Shown here: piece by piece, positions 44,158 to 52,843 of the stretch | How the letters are laid out: every line of letters starts with the position of its first letter | Numbering within the stretch: position 1 is the stretch's first letter | Source: Geomonas oryzae | GTDB taxonomy: Bacteria; Desulfobacterota; Desulfuromonadia; Geobacterales; Geobacteraceae | Direction of reading: 5' to 3' | DNA length: 64,000 nucleotides | Assembly (NCBI RefSeq): GCF_004117875.1 | Contig: NZ_RAHW01000007.1 | Coordinates: forward strand, 266,944-330,943 | Notes under the pieces: model-generated | The model's input: the letters and a program-made list of their open reading frames with translations, nothing else | What the model was told of the DNA's origin: nothing | Database searches by the model: none | Position numbers and translations under genes: made by a program

Positions 44158-44430
44158 ATGCAGGAACTGATACGTGTAGCAGAAGGGATAGCGATCCCCG
44201 TAGACATGTGGGCGACCTGGGACAGTCTTTCCGAGTTGGCCGTGAAGCACGGTCCCGTTTTCGAAGCCGACCTGGTGCGGCTGGGTTTTAACTTGCGCCC
44301 GATCTATCATCTGAACAGCTCCATAGGAGGCGAGCAGGCGATAGGCTTTGGAGCCGCCACCTCCGCCAGTTTGCAACTGGTACTCCGTCCCGACATCTAC
44401 CGCGCCATGATCGGCAGCGTCATCAACTGA
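44158..44430 (+). CDS. hypothetical protein, 90 aa
   Basis: ATG after GAGGAGCGAGCC, 60 bases past the transporter stop. It is a soluble small protein with no signal peptide, Cys or membrane helix, and with a glycine-rich middle (IGGEQAIGFGAA). No domain is recognised. It could be cotranscribed with the transporter. The good ribosome site and coding-like composition support it as a gene. Confidence 0.6.
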   Translation: MQELIRVAEGIAIPVDMWATWDSLSELAVKHGPVFEADLVRLGFNLRPIYHLNSSIGGEQAIGFGAATSASLQLVLRPDIYRAMIGSVIN

Positions 44431-44486
44431 CGCTGCCCCGCACCCTTCCAGCGCCCCAGCGTCCCTCCCCCCCCCTCCGTACCACC

Positions 44487-44522
44487 CTGCTCTCCTTGCT
44501 CTCCCTGCTCTCCCTGCTCTCC
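44487..44522. repeat. 9-bp tandem repeat (CTGCTCTCC), 4 units
   Basis: Four units, one with a T at position 1, in the hcp upstream gap. The surrounding stretch 44431-44570 is strongly C/T-biased. Confidence 0.75.
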
Positions 44523-44583
44523 CGGCCCACCGCCCCAGCCCGCCCAGCCTGCGTTTCACCGCCCCTTAGCTGCAGTCCATCGT

Positions 44584-44610
44584 GTCCACCGGGTCCATTA
44601 GGTCCACAGC
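44584..44610. repeat. 9-bp degenerate tandem repeat (GTCCA....), 3 units
   Basis: GTCCACCGG, GTCCATTAG and GTCCACAGC lie in tandem, 60 bases after the CTGCTCTCC block. Together they fill much of the 359-base gap 44431-44789, which otherwise holds only the regulator-like site at 44671. Confidence 0.6.
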
Positions 44611-44670
44611 GGCGCCCGTCCCCAGCCCCACAAGACCAAAAAGATCCCAAAAACCAGAATCGCGTTTTTA

Positions 44671-44682
44671 TGACTTAGGTCA
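44671..44682 (+). promoter_or_regulatory. Crp/Fnr-family (HcpR-like) operator upstream of hcp
   Basis: TGAC-TTAG-GTCA, a dyad about 108 bases ahead of the first hcp start, flanked by TT and AAGG. HcpR, a Crp/Fnr-type regulator, binds TTGAC-N4-GTCAA-like sites ahead of hcp genes in related bacteria. Direct evidence is only the dyad and its place. Confidence 0.45.
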
Positions 44683-44789
44683 AGGTCGCCCCCCGCAATA
44701 GTGGTTAAAGTCGCATCATCGAGAGCGGAGCAGAGGCGCCGAAGGCAGCCGAGACCGACCGCCTCAAAAGATCACCATTAGGAGAGACG

Positions 44790-46493
44790 ATGAAAGCCTT
44801 TTTGAAAAGCCTGTTCGGCATGGAAACCTCAACCAAAAACAACGCAAAGGGGGAAGTAATGGAAAACATGTTTTGCTATCAGTGCGAACAAGCCGCCAAC
44901 GGCGGTTGCTCCAAAGTAGGTGTCTGCGGTAAGAAACCGGATGTCGCCGCGCTGCAGGACCTCCTGGTCTACTCGATGAAAGGTATCGCCTTCTGGGCCA
45001 ACCTGGCACGCGAGAAAGGCGCCAAGGACGCCGCCATCGACCGCTTCATGATCGACGGCCTCTTCACCACGGTAACCAACGTCGACTTCGACGCCGAAGA
45101 AATCGCCAAGCTGGTCCGCGACGCAGCGTCCTACCGCAACCAGGCACAGGCCCTCTACGAGAAGGCCAACGGCGGCGCCTACACCGGCATCGTTCCCGAA
45201 GCCGCGAAGGCCTTCCACGCCGGCACCACCGCGGAACTCGTCGAGCTCGGCGCGAAACACGGCATCAAGAGCGACGAAATCGACGCGGACGTTAAATCGG
45301 TCCAGGAAATCCTCACCTACGGCATGAAAGGCTACGCAGCCTACGCCCACCACGCCCTGGTGATCGGCCTTGAGAACGACGAGATCTACGCCTTCACCCA
45401 CAAGGCATTCGCCGCCACCCTCGACCTGAAACTCGGCCTCATGGACTTCGTCGGCCTCGCCATGGAGTGCGGCCGCATCAACCTGGTCACCATGGAGCTC
45501 CTCGACAAGGCCAACACCGACAGCTTCGGCCACCCGGTACCGACCCCGGTACAGCTCGGCACCAAGGCGGGCAAGGCGATCCTCGTTTCCGGCCACGACC
45601 TGCGCATGCTCGAGGAACTCCTCAAGCAGACCGAAGGGAAAGGGATCAACATCTACACCCACGGCGAGATGCTCCCGGCCCACGGTTACCCGGGCCTCAA
45701 GAAGTACGCCCACCTGGCCGGCAACTTCGGCGGTGCATGGCAGGACCAGGCTAAAGAGTTCGTCGACTTCCCCGGCGCCATCATCTTCAACACCAACTGC
45801 ATCCAGCGCCCGGCCGACAGCTACAAAGACCGCCTCTTCACCTGGGGCCTCGTACAGTGGCCGGACGTCAAGAACATCAACGGCTGGGACTTCTCCCCGG
45901 TCATCGAGAAGGCTCTTTCCCTCCCGGGCTTCGAAGAAAAACCGGGCAAAGAGATCCTCACCGGCTTCGGGCACAACGCGGTGCTCGGCGTTGCAGACAA
46001 AGTCATCGACGCGGTGAAAGCGGGTCAGATCCGTCACTTCTTCCTGATTGGCGGCTGCGACGGTGCAAAGACCGGCCGTAACTACTACACCGAGTTCGCC
46101 GAGAACGTCCCGGCCGACTGCGTCATCCTGACCCTGGCCTGCGGCAAGTACCGCTTCAACAAGCTCGACTTCGGCGACATCGGCGGCATCCCGCGCCTTC
46201 TGGACATCGGGCAGTGCAACGACGCCTACTCCGCGATCCAGATCGCAGTGGCACTGGCAGGCGCCTTCAACTGCGGCGTCAACGACCTCCCGCTCTCCTT
46301 CATCCTCTCCTGGTACGAGCAGAAGGCGGTTGCCATCCTCCTCACCCTGCTCCACCTGGGCGTGAAGAACATCAAGCTCGGACCGAGCCTGCCGGCCTTC
46401 ATCACCCCGAACGTGCTGAACTTCCTGGTCGAGAACTTCAACATCGGCCCGATCGGCACCGCAGAGGGCGACCTGAAGCAGATCCTCGGCTAA
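44790..46493 (+). CDS. hcp: hydroxylamine reductase / hybrid-cluster protein
   Basis: Length is 567 aa from the ATG at 44790 (TTAGGAGAGACG). A second start at 44859 also has a good site (AAAGGGGGAAGTA) and begins at the conserved MENMFCYQCEQ, so the first 23 residues may be optional. The N-terminal Fe-S ligands are in CYQCEQAANGGC...GVCGK. The hybrid cluster ligands appear downstream (NTNCIQ, GGCDG, TLACGKYRFN, GQCND). Hcp reduces hydroxylamine or NO, protecting against nitrosative stress. A strong terminator follows. Confidence 0.96.
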   Translation: MKAFLKSLFGMETSTKNNAKGEVMENMFCYQCEQAANGGCSKVGVCGKKPDVAALQDLLVYSMKGIAFWANLAREKGAKDAAIDRFMIDGLFTTVTNVDFDAEEIAKLVRDAASYRNQAQALYEKANGGAYTGIVPEAAKAFHAGTTAELVELGAKHGIKSDEIDADVKSVQEILTYGMKGYAAYAHHALVIGLENDEIYAFTHKAFAATLDLKLGLMDFVGLAMECGRINLVTMELLDKANTDSFGHPVPTPVQLGTKAGKAILVSGHDLRMLEELLKQTEGKGINIYTHGEMLPAHGYPGLKKYAHLAGNFGGAWQDQAKEFVDFPGAIIFNTNCIQRPADSYKDRLFTWGLVQWPDVKNINGWDFSPVIEKALSLPGFEEKPGKEILTGFGHNAVLGVADKVIDAVKAGQIRHFFLIGGCDGAKTGRNYYTEFAENVPADCVILTLACGKYRFNKLDFGDIGGIPRLLDIGQCNDAYSAIQIAVALAGAFNCGVNDLPLSFILSWYEQKAVAILLTLLHLGVKNIKLGPSLPAFITPNVLNFLVENFNIGPIGTAEGDLKQILG

Positions 46494-46515
46494 TCGACAA
46501 AACCGCAGTATGGAC

Positions 46516-46556
46516 AAAAAAGGCGGCCCCGGTATCATCACCGGGGCCGCCTTTTT
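46516..46556 (+). terminator. intrinsic terminator of hcp
   Basis: A long G/C stem (AAGGCGGCCCCGGT with ACCGGGGCCGCCTT) with a 6-base loop, preceded by an A-run and followed by TTTTTG. It lies about 25 bases past the stop codon. Confidence 0.9.
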
Positions 46557-46604
46557 GTTGTCGCACCTACCTATTCAGCGTTCAGCTATGACCATCCTCC
46601 GTCA

Positions 46605-46707
46605 TCCCCTCTCCCTCCGGGAGAGGGTGCCCAGCGGGCGGGTGAGGGCGTTGCCACGAAGTGATGCCGACGCCCTCACCCTGTCCCTCTCCCAAAGGGA
46701 GAGGGGA
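46605..46707. repeat. dispersed palindromic repeat, family B, full copy
   Basis: CCCCTCTCCCTCCGGGAGAGGG, then GGGTGAGGGCG ... CGCCCTCACCC, then CTCTCCCAAAGGGAGAGGGG: a nested double palindrome of about 100 bases. A half copy is at 63568-63613. It lies between the hcp terminator and the Cys-rich gene. Confidence 0.7.
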
Positions 46708-46733
46708 CGTGGACGTTAACTCCTGGCGTAAGG

Positions 46734-47003
46734 TTATTCCTTCTCCTTCTCCGGGATCGCCTCCGTCACGCTCTCGCAGATGACCTTCTTGCTCCCCTGC
46801 ATGTCGGAGTATTTGAACCCGCCGCCGAGCGTGGTGGGCGAGCAGACGTTATCGGGTGAATTGGCGTTCACGAGACATATCGAGCAGGTCACCGTGGGAT
46901 TGTCGGTAAGCTTCTCGACCTCTTTGACCAGACCCTTGCTGTGCAGAAAGCAGATGTGATGTTCGTGGTCGCCGGCGCAGATACAATCTTTTTTCGGTTC
47001 CAT
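46734..47003 (-). CDS. small Cys/His-rich protein, possible metal site
   Basis: Length is 89 aa from the ATG at 47003 after AGGGGGAACTG. Cys and His lie in CICAGDHEHHICF, TVTCSICLVN, DNVCSP and VICESV, enough for one or two zinc or Fe-S sites. There is no signal peptide or membrane helix. It is convergent with hcp, with a repeat between. No known family is recognised; the N-terminal CxC...HxHH is an uncommon pattern. Confidence 0.6.
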   Translation of the reverse strand: MEPKKDCICAGDHEHHICFLHSKGLVKEVEKLTDNPTVTCSICLVNANSPDNVCSPTTLGGGFKYSDMQGSKKVICESVTEAIPEKEKE

Positions 47004-47115
47004 CAGTTCCCCCTGCTGTTGTCTCTCTGTTTGGGGGCCAACATTGGCGTTGGCGCATCGCATATGCTACCGCTTTTCCCGTTGCATGTCATCTCACGCC
47101 GAATAGAGTGAGTCG

Positions 47116-49716
47116 CTATTTCTGCAGCGGCTTTTTCTTCTGCTTGAGCGCATCCTTCAAACGCTTCTGCGCCTGTGCGATCAGCATCTGGTGCGTCCCC
47201 TCGCCGCTCTCCCCTTCGGCAGGCTGACGCTGGAGATAGCTTCCGTCCGGCCGCATGTCCCACGCCGAGCGGCGGTCCGCGTCGTAGCAGTCGAAGACGG
47301 CGCGCAGCTCCGCGGTCAGCTCCGGCGCGGTCACCGGACAAAGCACCTCCACCCGTGCCTCCAGGTTCCGCTTCATGGCGTCGGCGGACGAGATGAAATA
47401 TTCCTCGGCACCGCCATTTCTGAAGTAGTAGATGCGCGCGTGCTCCAGGAAGCGCCCGACGATGCTCACCACCCGGATACGGTCCGAAAGGCCCGGAACG
47501 CCGGGACGCAGCCGGCAGGTGTCCCGCACGTAGAGATCGACCTTGACCCCGGCCATGGAGGCCTGGTACAGCGCCTTCACGATCTCGCCGTCCTCCAGCG
47601 CGTTCATCTTGAACTGCAGCCATCCGCCGCCGCTTTGCCGGTGCAGCTCGATCTCCCGCTCGATGCGCGAAAGGAGCGCTTTTTTAAGCAGCTTCGGCGC
47701 CGGCATGACCGCCTGGTAGTTCCGCTTTGCGGTGAACCCGGTGGTCAGGTAGTTGAAGAGTTCGGTGACGTCCTGCGCGATCACCTCGTCGCATGTGATG
47801 AGCCCGATATCGCTGTAGATCCGGGCGGTCTCCGTGTGGTAATTGCCGGTGCCGATGTGCACGTAGCGCTTGAGCCCGGTGTAGTCCTGGCGCACCACGA
47901 GGATCACCTTGCAATGGGTCTTAAGGCCCACCACGCCGTAGGTGACGTGGATCCCCGCCTCCTCCATCACCTCGGCGAGATGGATGTTGGTCGCTTCGTC
48001 GAAACGCGCCTTCAGCTCCACCACCACCGCCACCTGCTTGCCGTTTTGCGCGGCCTGCACCAGGGCATCGATGATGCGCCCCTGGATCGAGGTGCGGTAG
48101 AGGGTCATCTTGATGGCGCGCACCTTAGGGTCGTTGGCCGCCTCGCGCAGGAAGCGCTCCACCGAAGTGGAGAAGGAAACGTAGGGATGTTGCAACAGGA
48201 GCGATCCCAGATCACGGATGGTATGGAAGATGTTGCGCTCCGCCGGCAGGCCCGGGTGATCGACCGGGTGATGCGGCGGGTCGTGCAGGCGCGGGTAATC
48301 GAGCCGCGATATCTCGAAGAGATCGCGCAGGGCGAGCATGCCGGAAACCTCGAAGACGTCGTTCTCCTCGTCCAGCTCCAGCTCGGCCGCCAGCCGGCCG
48401 CGGTGCACCGGCTCCATGCCGGCCCCGATTTCCAGGCGCACGATGGGGGCGAACTTGCGCTCCTTCAACTCCGACTCGATCATCGACATCAGGTCGTCCG
48501 CCTCTTCCTCGTCCTTCTCCGTGTTGGCATTGCGGGTGACGCGGAAGATCTCGCAGGAGACGATCAGCATGCCGGGAAAGAGCATGTCCAGGTTGTTCAT
48601 CATCACCTGTTCGAGCGGGACGAAGCGGTCCCCCTTGCCGACGCGGATGAAGCGCGGCGTGCCGAGACCGACCGGGACCTTCACCCGCGCCAGGGAATGC
48701 TCGCGCGACTTCGGATAACGCAGGGTGACCAGGAGGTTCAGCGAAAGGTTCGAGATGAACGGGAAAGGGTGCGCGGGGTCGATGGACTGCGGGGTCAGGA
48801 GGGGATAGATGTTCTTGTAGTAATGCTCGCGGAGCTGCTTCTTATCCTTAGGGGCAAGGGTGTCGTAGCTCTCGATGACGATCCCCTTCGCCTCCAGGAG
48901 TTCCCGCACCACCCGGAACGCCTCCCGCTTGACCGTCTCGATCTCGCGTACCGACGCGTTGCACTCGAGCACCTGCTGGCGCGGCGAGCGGCCGTCAAGG
49001 GTCAGCTCGTGCAGCCCGGCCCCGATCTGCTGCTTCAAGCCGCCGATCCTCTTCATGGTGAATTCGTCCAGGTTGGCACTGACGATGGCGATGAACTTCA
49101 GCCGCTCCAGAAGCGGCGTCCGCTCGTCCATCGCCTCGTGCAGCACGCGCCGGTTGAATTCGAGCCAGGTCAGTTCCCGGTTCAGGTACCAGCGGCTCTC
49201 GCTCAGGTCGAAGGGGGACTCTTCAAGTACCGGCTGTTTCGGCTTGGGTCCCCCCTTCGGTTTCGCCTTCTCCACCTTAGCCTTACCGGCCTTGGCGGGC
49301 TTCGCCCCGCCGGCCGCCTTTACCGGCTTGCCCCCCTTCGCTTTCACCCCTTTCGCCGCCTTCTCGTCTTTGCCCGACTTCGCATCCTTCGCCGCTTTGG
49401 ATCCCTTGGCGGTCTTCTCCCCCTTCGCCCCTTTGGCCGCCTTCGCCTTGGCTTGCGGCCGTTCCAGCCTCCCCCCCTTGCGCTCGGCACCGGCCTGCGG
49501 CAGGACGACGATAGTCTCGCCCCCGGCGCCGGGAGTCGTCGCATCGTTTCGGACGAGGATGGGGTCGGCAAAAGGACTGTCTGCGTCAACAGTGGGGACT
49601 TGGGGGGGCTGCAATGGATCTGCTGCAGTATCAGGAAGGATCGGCAGCTCATTCGCCAGCTGCAAGATGTTCTCTTCCTGCTCGATATTTAAGGGTACGA
49701 CGGTCTTGGTCTCCAT
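47116..49716 (-). CDS. ppk1: polyphosphate kinase 1 with lysine-rich N-terminal tail
   Basis: Length is 866 aa, about 170 longer than usual. Residues 173-866 are a full PPK1: N-domain from RWYLNRELTWLEFNRRVLHEA, the phospho-His region YVHIGTGNYHTETARIY, and the second conserved His in GRFLEHARIYYF. It makes polyphosphate from ATP. Residues 80-160 are a low-complexity Lys/Ala/Gly/Pro tract with 26 Lys in 81 residues, resembling histone H1 tails. Before it lies an acidic, Pro-rich stretch (residues 12-60). The extension is unusual for this enzyme. Confidence 0.93.
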   Translation of the reverse strand: METKTVVPLNIEQEENILQLANELPILPDTAADPLQPPQVPTVDADSPFADPILVRNDATTPGAGGETIVVLPQAGAERKGGRLERPQAKAKAAKGAKGEKTAKGSKAAKDAKSGKDEKAAKGVKAKGGKPVKAAGGAKPAKAGKAKVEKAKPKGGPKPKQPVLEESPFDLSESRWYLNRELTWLEFNRRVLHEAMDERTPLLERLKFIAIVSANLDEFTMKRIGGLKQQIGAGLHELTLDGRSPRQQVLECNASVREIETVKREAFRVVRELLEAKGIVIESYDTLAPKDKKQLREHYYKNIYPLLTPQSIDPAHPFPFISNLSLNLLVTLRYPKSREHSLARVKVPVGLGTPRFIRVGKGDRFVPLEQVMMNNLDMLFPGMLIVSCEIFRVTRNANTEKDEEEADDLMSMIESELKERKFAPIVRLEIGAGMEPVHRGRLAAELELDEENDVFEVSGMLALRDLFEISRLDYPRLHDPPHHPVDHPGLPAERNIFHTIRDLGSLLLQHPYVSFSTSVERFLREAANDPKVRAIKMTLYRTSIQGRIIDALVQAAQNGKQVAVVVELKARFDEATNIHLAEVMEEAGIHVTYGVVGLKTHCKVILVVRQDYTGLKRYVHIGTGNYHTETARIYSDIGLITCDEVIAQDVTELFNYLTTGFTAKRNYQAVMPAPKLLKKALLSRIEREIELHRQSGGGWLQFKMNALEDGEIVKALYQASMAGVKVDLYVRDTCRLRPGVPGLSDRIRVVSIVGRFLEHARIYYFRNGGAEEYFISSADAMKRNLEARVEVLCPVTAPELTAELRAVFDCYDADRRSAWDMRPDGSYLQRQPAEGESGEGTHQMLIAQAQKRLKDALKQKKKPLQK

Positions 49717-49805
49717 GACCTTGGTCTCCGGAGGTTGTAGGGATGGAATATTCTTGCATTATTATCTCACATTGCAACTGCTGCTGAGCATGGAAAGCAA
49801 ATGAA

Positions 49806-49852
49806 AAGGCCTCCGGTCCAGTTAACTCTGTGGTTACTGAAACGGAGGCCTT
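49806..49852 (-). terminator. terminator after the 49-aa gene
   Basis: Stem AAGGCCTCCG (49806-49815) with CGGAGGCCTT (49843-49852). On the minus strand it is followed by TTTTCATTT, about 25 bases past the stop codon of the small gene. Confidence 0.65.
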
Positions 49853-49877
49853 CGCCTTGCCGGTAATGACAGTCCTC

Positions 49878-50027
49878 TTACTCCCGAGTCGGGTTCTTCC
49901 GTGCCCGGGCCGCCCTCTTTCTCAATATCTTCATGACCTCAGCCGGGCTCAACTCCGTCTCCCTTTGCCTGCGCCGCTCTACGATCACCACCACCGGTGC
50001 TTCCTCTTTTTTTTCCTGTTCGTCCAT
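49878..50027 (-). CDS. small basic/acidic hypothetical protein, 49 aa
   Basis: ATG at 50027 after GGAGGTGCCC; the longer upstream form has no start signal. It has an acidic N-terminus (Met-Asp-Glu-Gln-Glu-Lys-Lys), a Val-rich strand, then a strongly basic C-terminal helix (MKILRKRAARARK). It could bind nucleic acid. A terminator follows. No family recognised. Confidence 0.55.
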   Translation of the reverse strand: MDEQEKKEEAPVVVIVERRRQRETELSPAEVMKILRKRAARARKNPTRE

Positions 50028-50121
50028 GGGCACCTCCAGCCGCGGCGGCTTCCACCGCAGCACCGGGTTTAATGACGAACATTTTATCTTCAATACTCCC
50101 CCTTGCCAGCCGGCATTCCGT

Positions 50122-50149
50122 TTGCGCAAGCGGTCCCAGCCACTATAAT
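50122..50149 (+). promoter_or_regulatory. sigma-70-type promoter of the first radical SAM gene
   Basis: TTGCGC (50122-50127), 16 bases, then a perfect TATAAT (50144-50149). The gene starts at 50192. Confidence 0.6.
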
Positions 50150-50191
50150 GCTAGGGGCTCAATCGAACCTGCCGCAGTCACAAGGGAAATC

Positions 50192-51604
50192 ATGAACGTA
50201 CTCCTCCTGGCGATGCCCGATGCCGCCAACAATTTCCATCGCATCATAAAGGTCCCCAACCTCGGGCTCTGCTCCATCGCCGCGCACCTCAAGGGGCACC
50301 GGGTGAAGATCGTCGATCTCGTCCTGGTGCATCGCGACATCGAGTCGTGGCTCAGGCGGCTTCTGGCCGAGTTCGCTCCCGACGTGATCGGCGTCAGCAG
50401 TATGAGCTTCCAATACGAAAGCGCCCTGAAAGTCTTCGCCATCTGCCGCTCAGCCGCCCCGCGCGCTCGCCTCGTCCTTGGTGGCTACCACGCGACCCTC
50501 GCCCGCGAAGAGCTCGCCTCCGGCGACGCCCCCTTCGACTTCCTGGTATGCGGCGAAGGTGAGCACGCCTTTGCCGCCCTTTTGGAAGCGCTCGACGGCC
50601 AACGTTCCTTTTTCGACGTCCCCGGCCTCTCCTGGCCGCACCACGGTGTCTTCGTCCACAATCCCCCCGCACCCCTGCTCGACCTGAAGTCCCTGCCGCT
50701 GCCGGACCGCAGCGTGCGCGCGCTGGAGGGCTTCACCTACTTCGACCGCCGGCTCGACTGCGTGGAAACCTCGCGAGGCTGCACCATGACCTGCACCTTC
50801 TGTTCGATCACCGGGATGTACGGCTCCAGCTTCCGATGCCGACCGATCGAGATGGTGATCGAGGACCTGAGGGAACTCAAACGACGCGGCACGAAGACGG
50901 TGCTTTTGGTCGACGACAACATCACTCTGGACAGCCGCCGTTTCACCAGGCTCGCCGAGGCGATCGCGGAGCAGGGGCTTAACGACATGGAGTACCTGGT
51001 GCAGGCCTCCGTCGCCGGCATCGTGGCCGACCCGGCGCTTATCCCGGCGCTTTCCCGTGCGAACTTCGCCATGGTGTTCCTCGGCATCGAGTCGGTGCTG
51101 CCGAAGAACCTCGCTCTTTTTGAAAAGGGTGACATCCGGGAGCAGACCAGGCAGGCGGTGCGCCGGTTGCGCGAACACGGCATCGGGGTGATGGGAGGCT
51201 TCATCATCGGCAATCCCGACGACGGCAAGGAGGAGATAAGGGAGGTGTTCCGCGCCTCGCGCCGGCTGGGGGTCGACCTCCCCTACGTGCAGTGCGTCAC
51301 CCCCTACCCCGGCACCCGGATCAGGGAGGAGCTGCTTCAGGCGGGGCTCGTCACCAATTCCGACCGACTGAGCAGGTACACCGGCTTCATGTGCAACGTG
51401 AGGACGAGGCGGCTCAGCACGGCCCAGTTGAACCGTCTGATGAACTGGGAGAACCTGAAGGCGTTCTTCAGCCCCTCGATGTTCGTGGGGAACCGCTTCG
51501 TGAAAAAGCGCGAGAAGGGTGCCTGGAAGGTGCTGCTCAACAACCTCGACCTGGTGCGCGGCTATTTCACCGGCGACCAGTTCCGCTCCCGCCACAGGTT
51601 TTGA
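50192..51604 (+). CDS. B12-binding-domain radical SAM protein
   Basis: Length is 470 aa, ATG after AAGGGAAATC. The N-terminal Rossmann-like cobalamin-binding domain (about 1-150) lacks the DxHxxG motif, so base-off B12 ligation is not evident. The radical SAM core has C-x3-C-x2-C in CTMTCTFC, then GFIIGNPDD (glycine-rich). The family includes methylases and cyclisation enzymes for lipids, hopanoids and antibiotics. It is on its own transcript facing the type III PKS operon. Confidence 0.88.
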   Translation: MNVLLLAMPDAANNFHRIIKVPNLGLCSIAAHLKGHRVKIVDLVLVHRDIESWLRRLLAEFAPDVIGVSSMSFQYESALKVFAICRSAAPRARLVLGGYHATLAREELASGDAPFDFLVCGEGEHAFAALLEALDGQRSFFDVPGLSWPHHGVFVHNPPAPLLDLKSLPLPDRSVRALEGFTYFDRRLDCVETSRGCTMTCTFCSITGMYGSSFRCRPIEMVIEDLRELKRRGTKTVLLVDDNITLDSRRFTRLAEAIAEQGLNDMEYLVQASVAGIVADPALIPALSRANFAMVFLGIESVLPKNLALFEKGDIREQTRQAVRRLREHGIGVMGGFIIGNPDDGKEEIREVFRASRRLGVDLPYVQCVTPYPGTRIREELLQAGLVTNSDRLSRYTGFMCNVRTRRLSTAQLNRLMNWENLKAFFSPSMFVGNRFVKKREKGAWKVLLNNLDLVRGYFTGDQFRSRHRF

Positions 51605-51686
51605 TCCTCCCCTTCATGCCAGGCTCACCCGGAAATACAGGGACCTTCTTAGACCTCTGTCCATGAAAAGGTGAGCATGGCATCAC

Positions 51687-51711
51687 GTCCCCCCCTTTGC
51701 GAAGGGGGGAC
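51687..51711. repeat. single-copy palindrome, third class
   Basis: GTCCCCCC (51687-51694) and GGGGGGAC (51704-51711) around CTTTGCGAAG, followed by AGAGGGGATTTGC. It lies between the convergent radical SAM and PKS genes and may end both. It resembles REP-type elements but has no second copy here. Confidence 0.5.
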
Positions 51712-51751
51712 AGAGGGGATTTGCTTTTTGCTCTAAATTCCCAGCCGGACC

Positions 51752-52843
51752 TCACGTCTTGCGCAGCAGATAGGCGTGGGCGGAGAGCCCCGCGCCGTAG
51801 GCGAGCAGGACGCACCACGTACCGGCAGGGATCCCCTTTTGCATCATCTCCTCGAGCACGAACCAGACGGTGGGCGAAGACATGTTGCCGTACTGGGAGA
51901 GGACCCGACGCGTCGCCCAAAGGTGCTCTTCCGGTATCCCCACCTGGTCCCGCACCGCATTGATCACCTTCTCGCCTCCGGTGTGCAGCGCCCACGCCCC
52001 GATGTCTTCCTTTTCCAGCGATGCCGACTCCAAAAGGTCGTCGACCACCTCGGCCGCGGCCCTTGCCACCAGACCGGGAAGGTCGGTCGACAACTGGTTG
52101 TGCAACTGCCCCCCCTTGTGGACGAAGCGGATCGCCTCGCGCTCCTCGGGCACGTAGCGCCCCGCCGATGCCGTCAACTCGAAGCCGACCGGTTTCTGCC
52201 ACAAGACGGCGGCCGCCGCGCCGTCGCCGAAGAGCGCGTTGGAGAGGATGAGGCTCAGGTCGTTGTCCATCTGGAAGGCGGCGCTGCAGATCTCCACCGC
52301 GACGCTCACCACGACGCCCCCGGTCACTCTCAGCATCGACTCGGCCACCTGCAGGTTCGGGATTGCGCCGCCGCAACCGCTCCCCACGAGGTCGTAAAGC
52401 CGCGTGCTTGTACGCATCCCGAGGCGTTGCGCAAGGTAGGTGGAGATGCCGGGACAGATGTAGCCGGTACAGGTGTTGAGCACCAGGCCGCTCACCTGCA
52501 AGGGCGAAAGCCCTACTTGTTCCAGCGCGGCCAGCACCGCCCGGCCGGCAAGGTCCACCGACTCCTCGGTGAAACGGGCCACCCGCTCGTCAGCGGTCTC
52601 GTCGAAGATGCGCACCGGTGCATCTACGGCGAAGTGACGCTTCTCGATGGCCGGGTGCTCGAAGGTCGCCCGGATCAGCCCGAGGCTCCTGGGCGTCAGG
52701 GTGTCTTTGAAGCGCTGCCGGACGAGTTCCGCCGCGTAACTTTGTGTTGCGCTGAACTGCGGTACGGCCGACGCCACCGAGGCCACATACGCCGCCCCGG
52801 GCGAGGCAGGCTCCCCCTTGGTGAAACGTGCATCGATCATCAT
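51752..52843 (-). CDS. type III polyketide synthase (chalcone synthase family)
   Basis: Length is 363 aa, start ATG at 52843 or 52840, right after GGGAGGGG. The thiolase fold has the complete triad: C157 in LVGSGCGGAIPN, H287 in WALHTGGEKVI and N320 in QYGNMSSPTVWF. Such enzymes extend an acyl-CoA with malonyl-CoA and cyclise to resorcinols, pyrones or chalcones. The operon partners (methyltransferase and U32 protein, overlapping start/stop codons) suggest phenolic lipid or quinone production. The starter is not predictable. Confidence 0.93.
   Translation of the reverse strand: MMIDARFTKGEPASPGAAYVASVASAVPQFSATQSYAAELVRQRFKDTLTPRSLGLIRATFEHPAIEKRHFAVDAPVRIFDETADERVARFTEESVDLAGRAVLAALEQVGLSPLQVSGLVLNTCTGYICPGISTYLAQRLGMRTSTRLYDLVGSGCGGAIPNLQVAESMLRVTGGVVVSVAVEICSAAFQMDNDLSLILSNALFGDGAAAAVLWQKPVGFELTASAGRYVPEEREAIRFVHKGGQLHNQLSTDLPGLVARAAAEVVDDLLESASLEKEDIGAWALHTGGEKVINAVRDQVGIPEEHLWATRRVLSQYGNMSSPTVWFVLEEMMQKGIPAGTWCVLLAYGAGLSAHAYLLRKT

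Noticed and set aside
47191..49692. 833-codon open frame antisense to ppk1
   Set aside because: Mirror of the PPK1 gene; low-complexity His/Leu/Arg-rich product with no motif.
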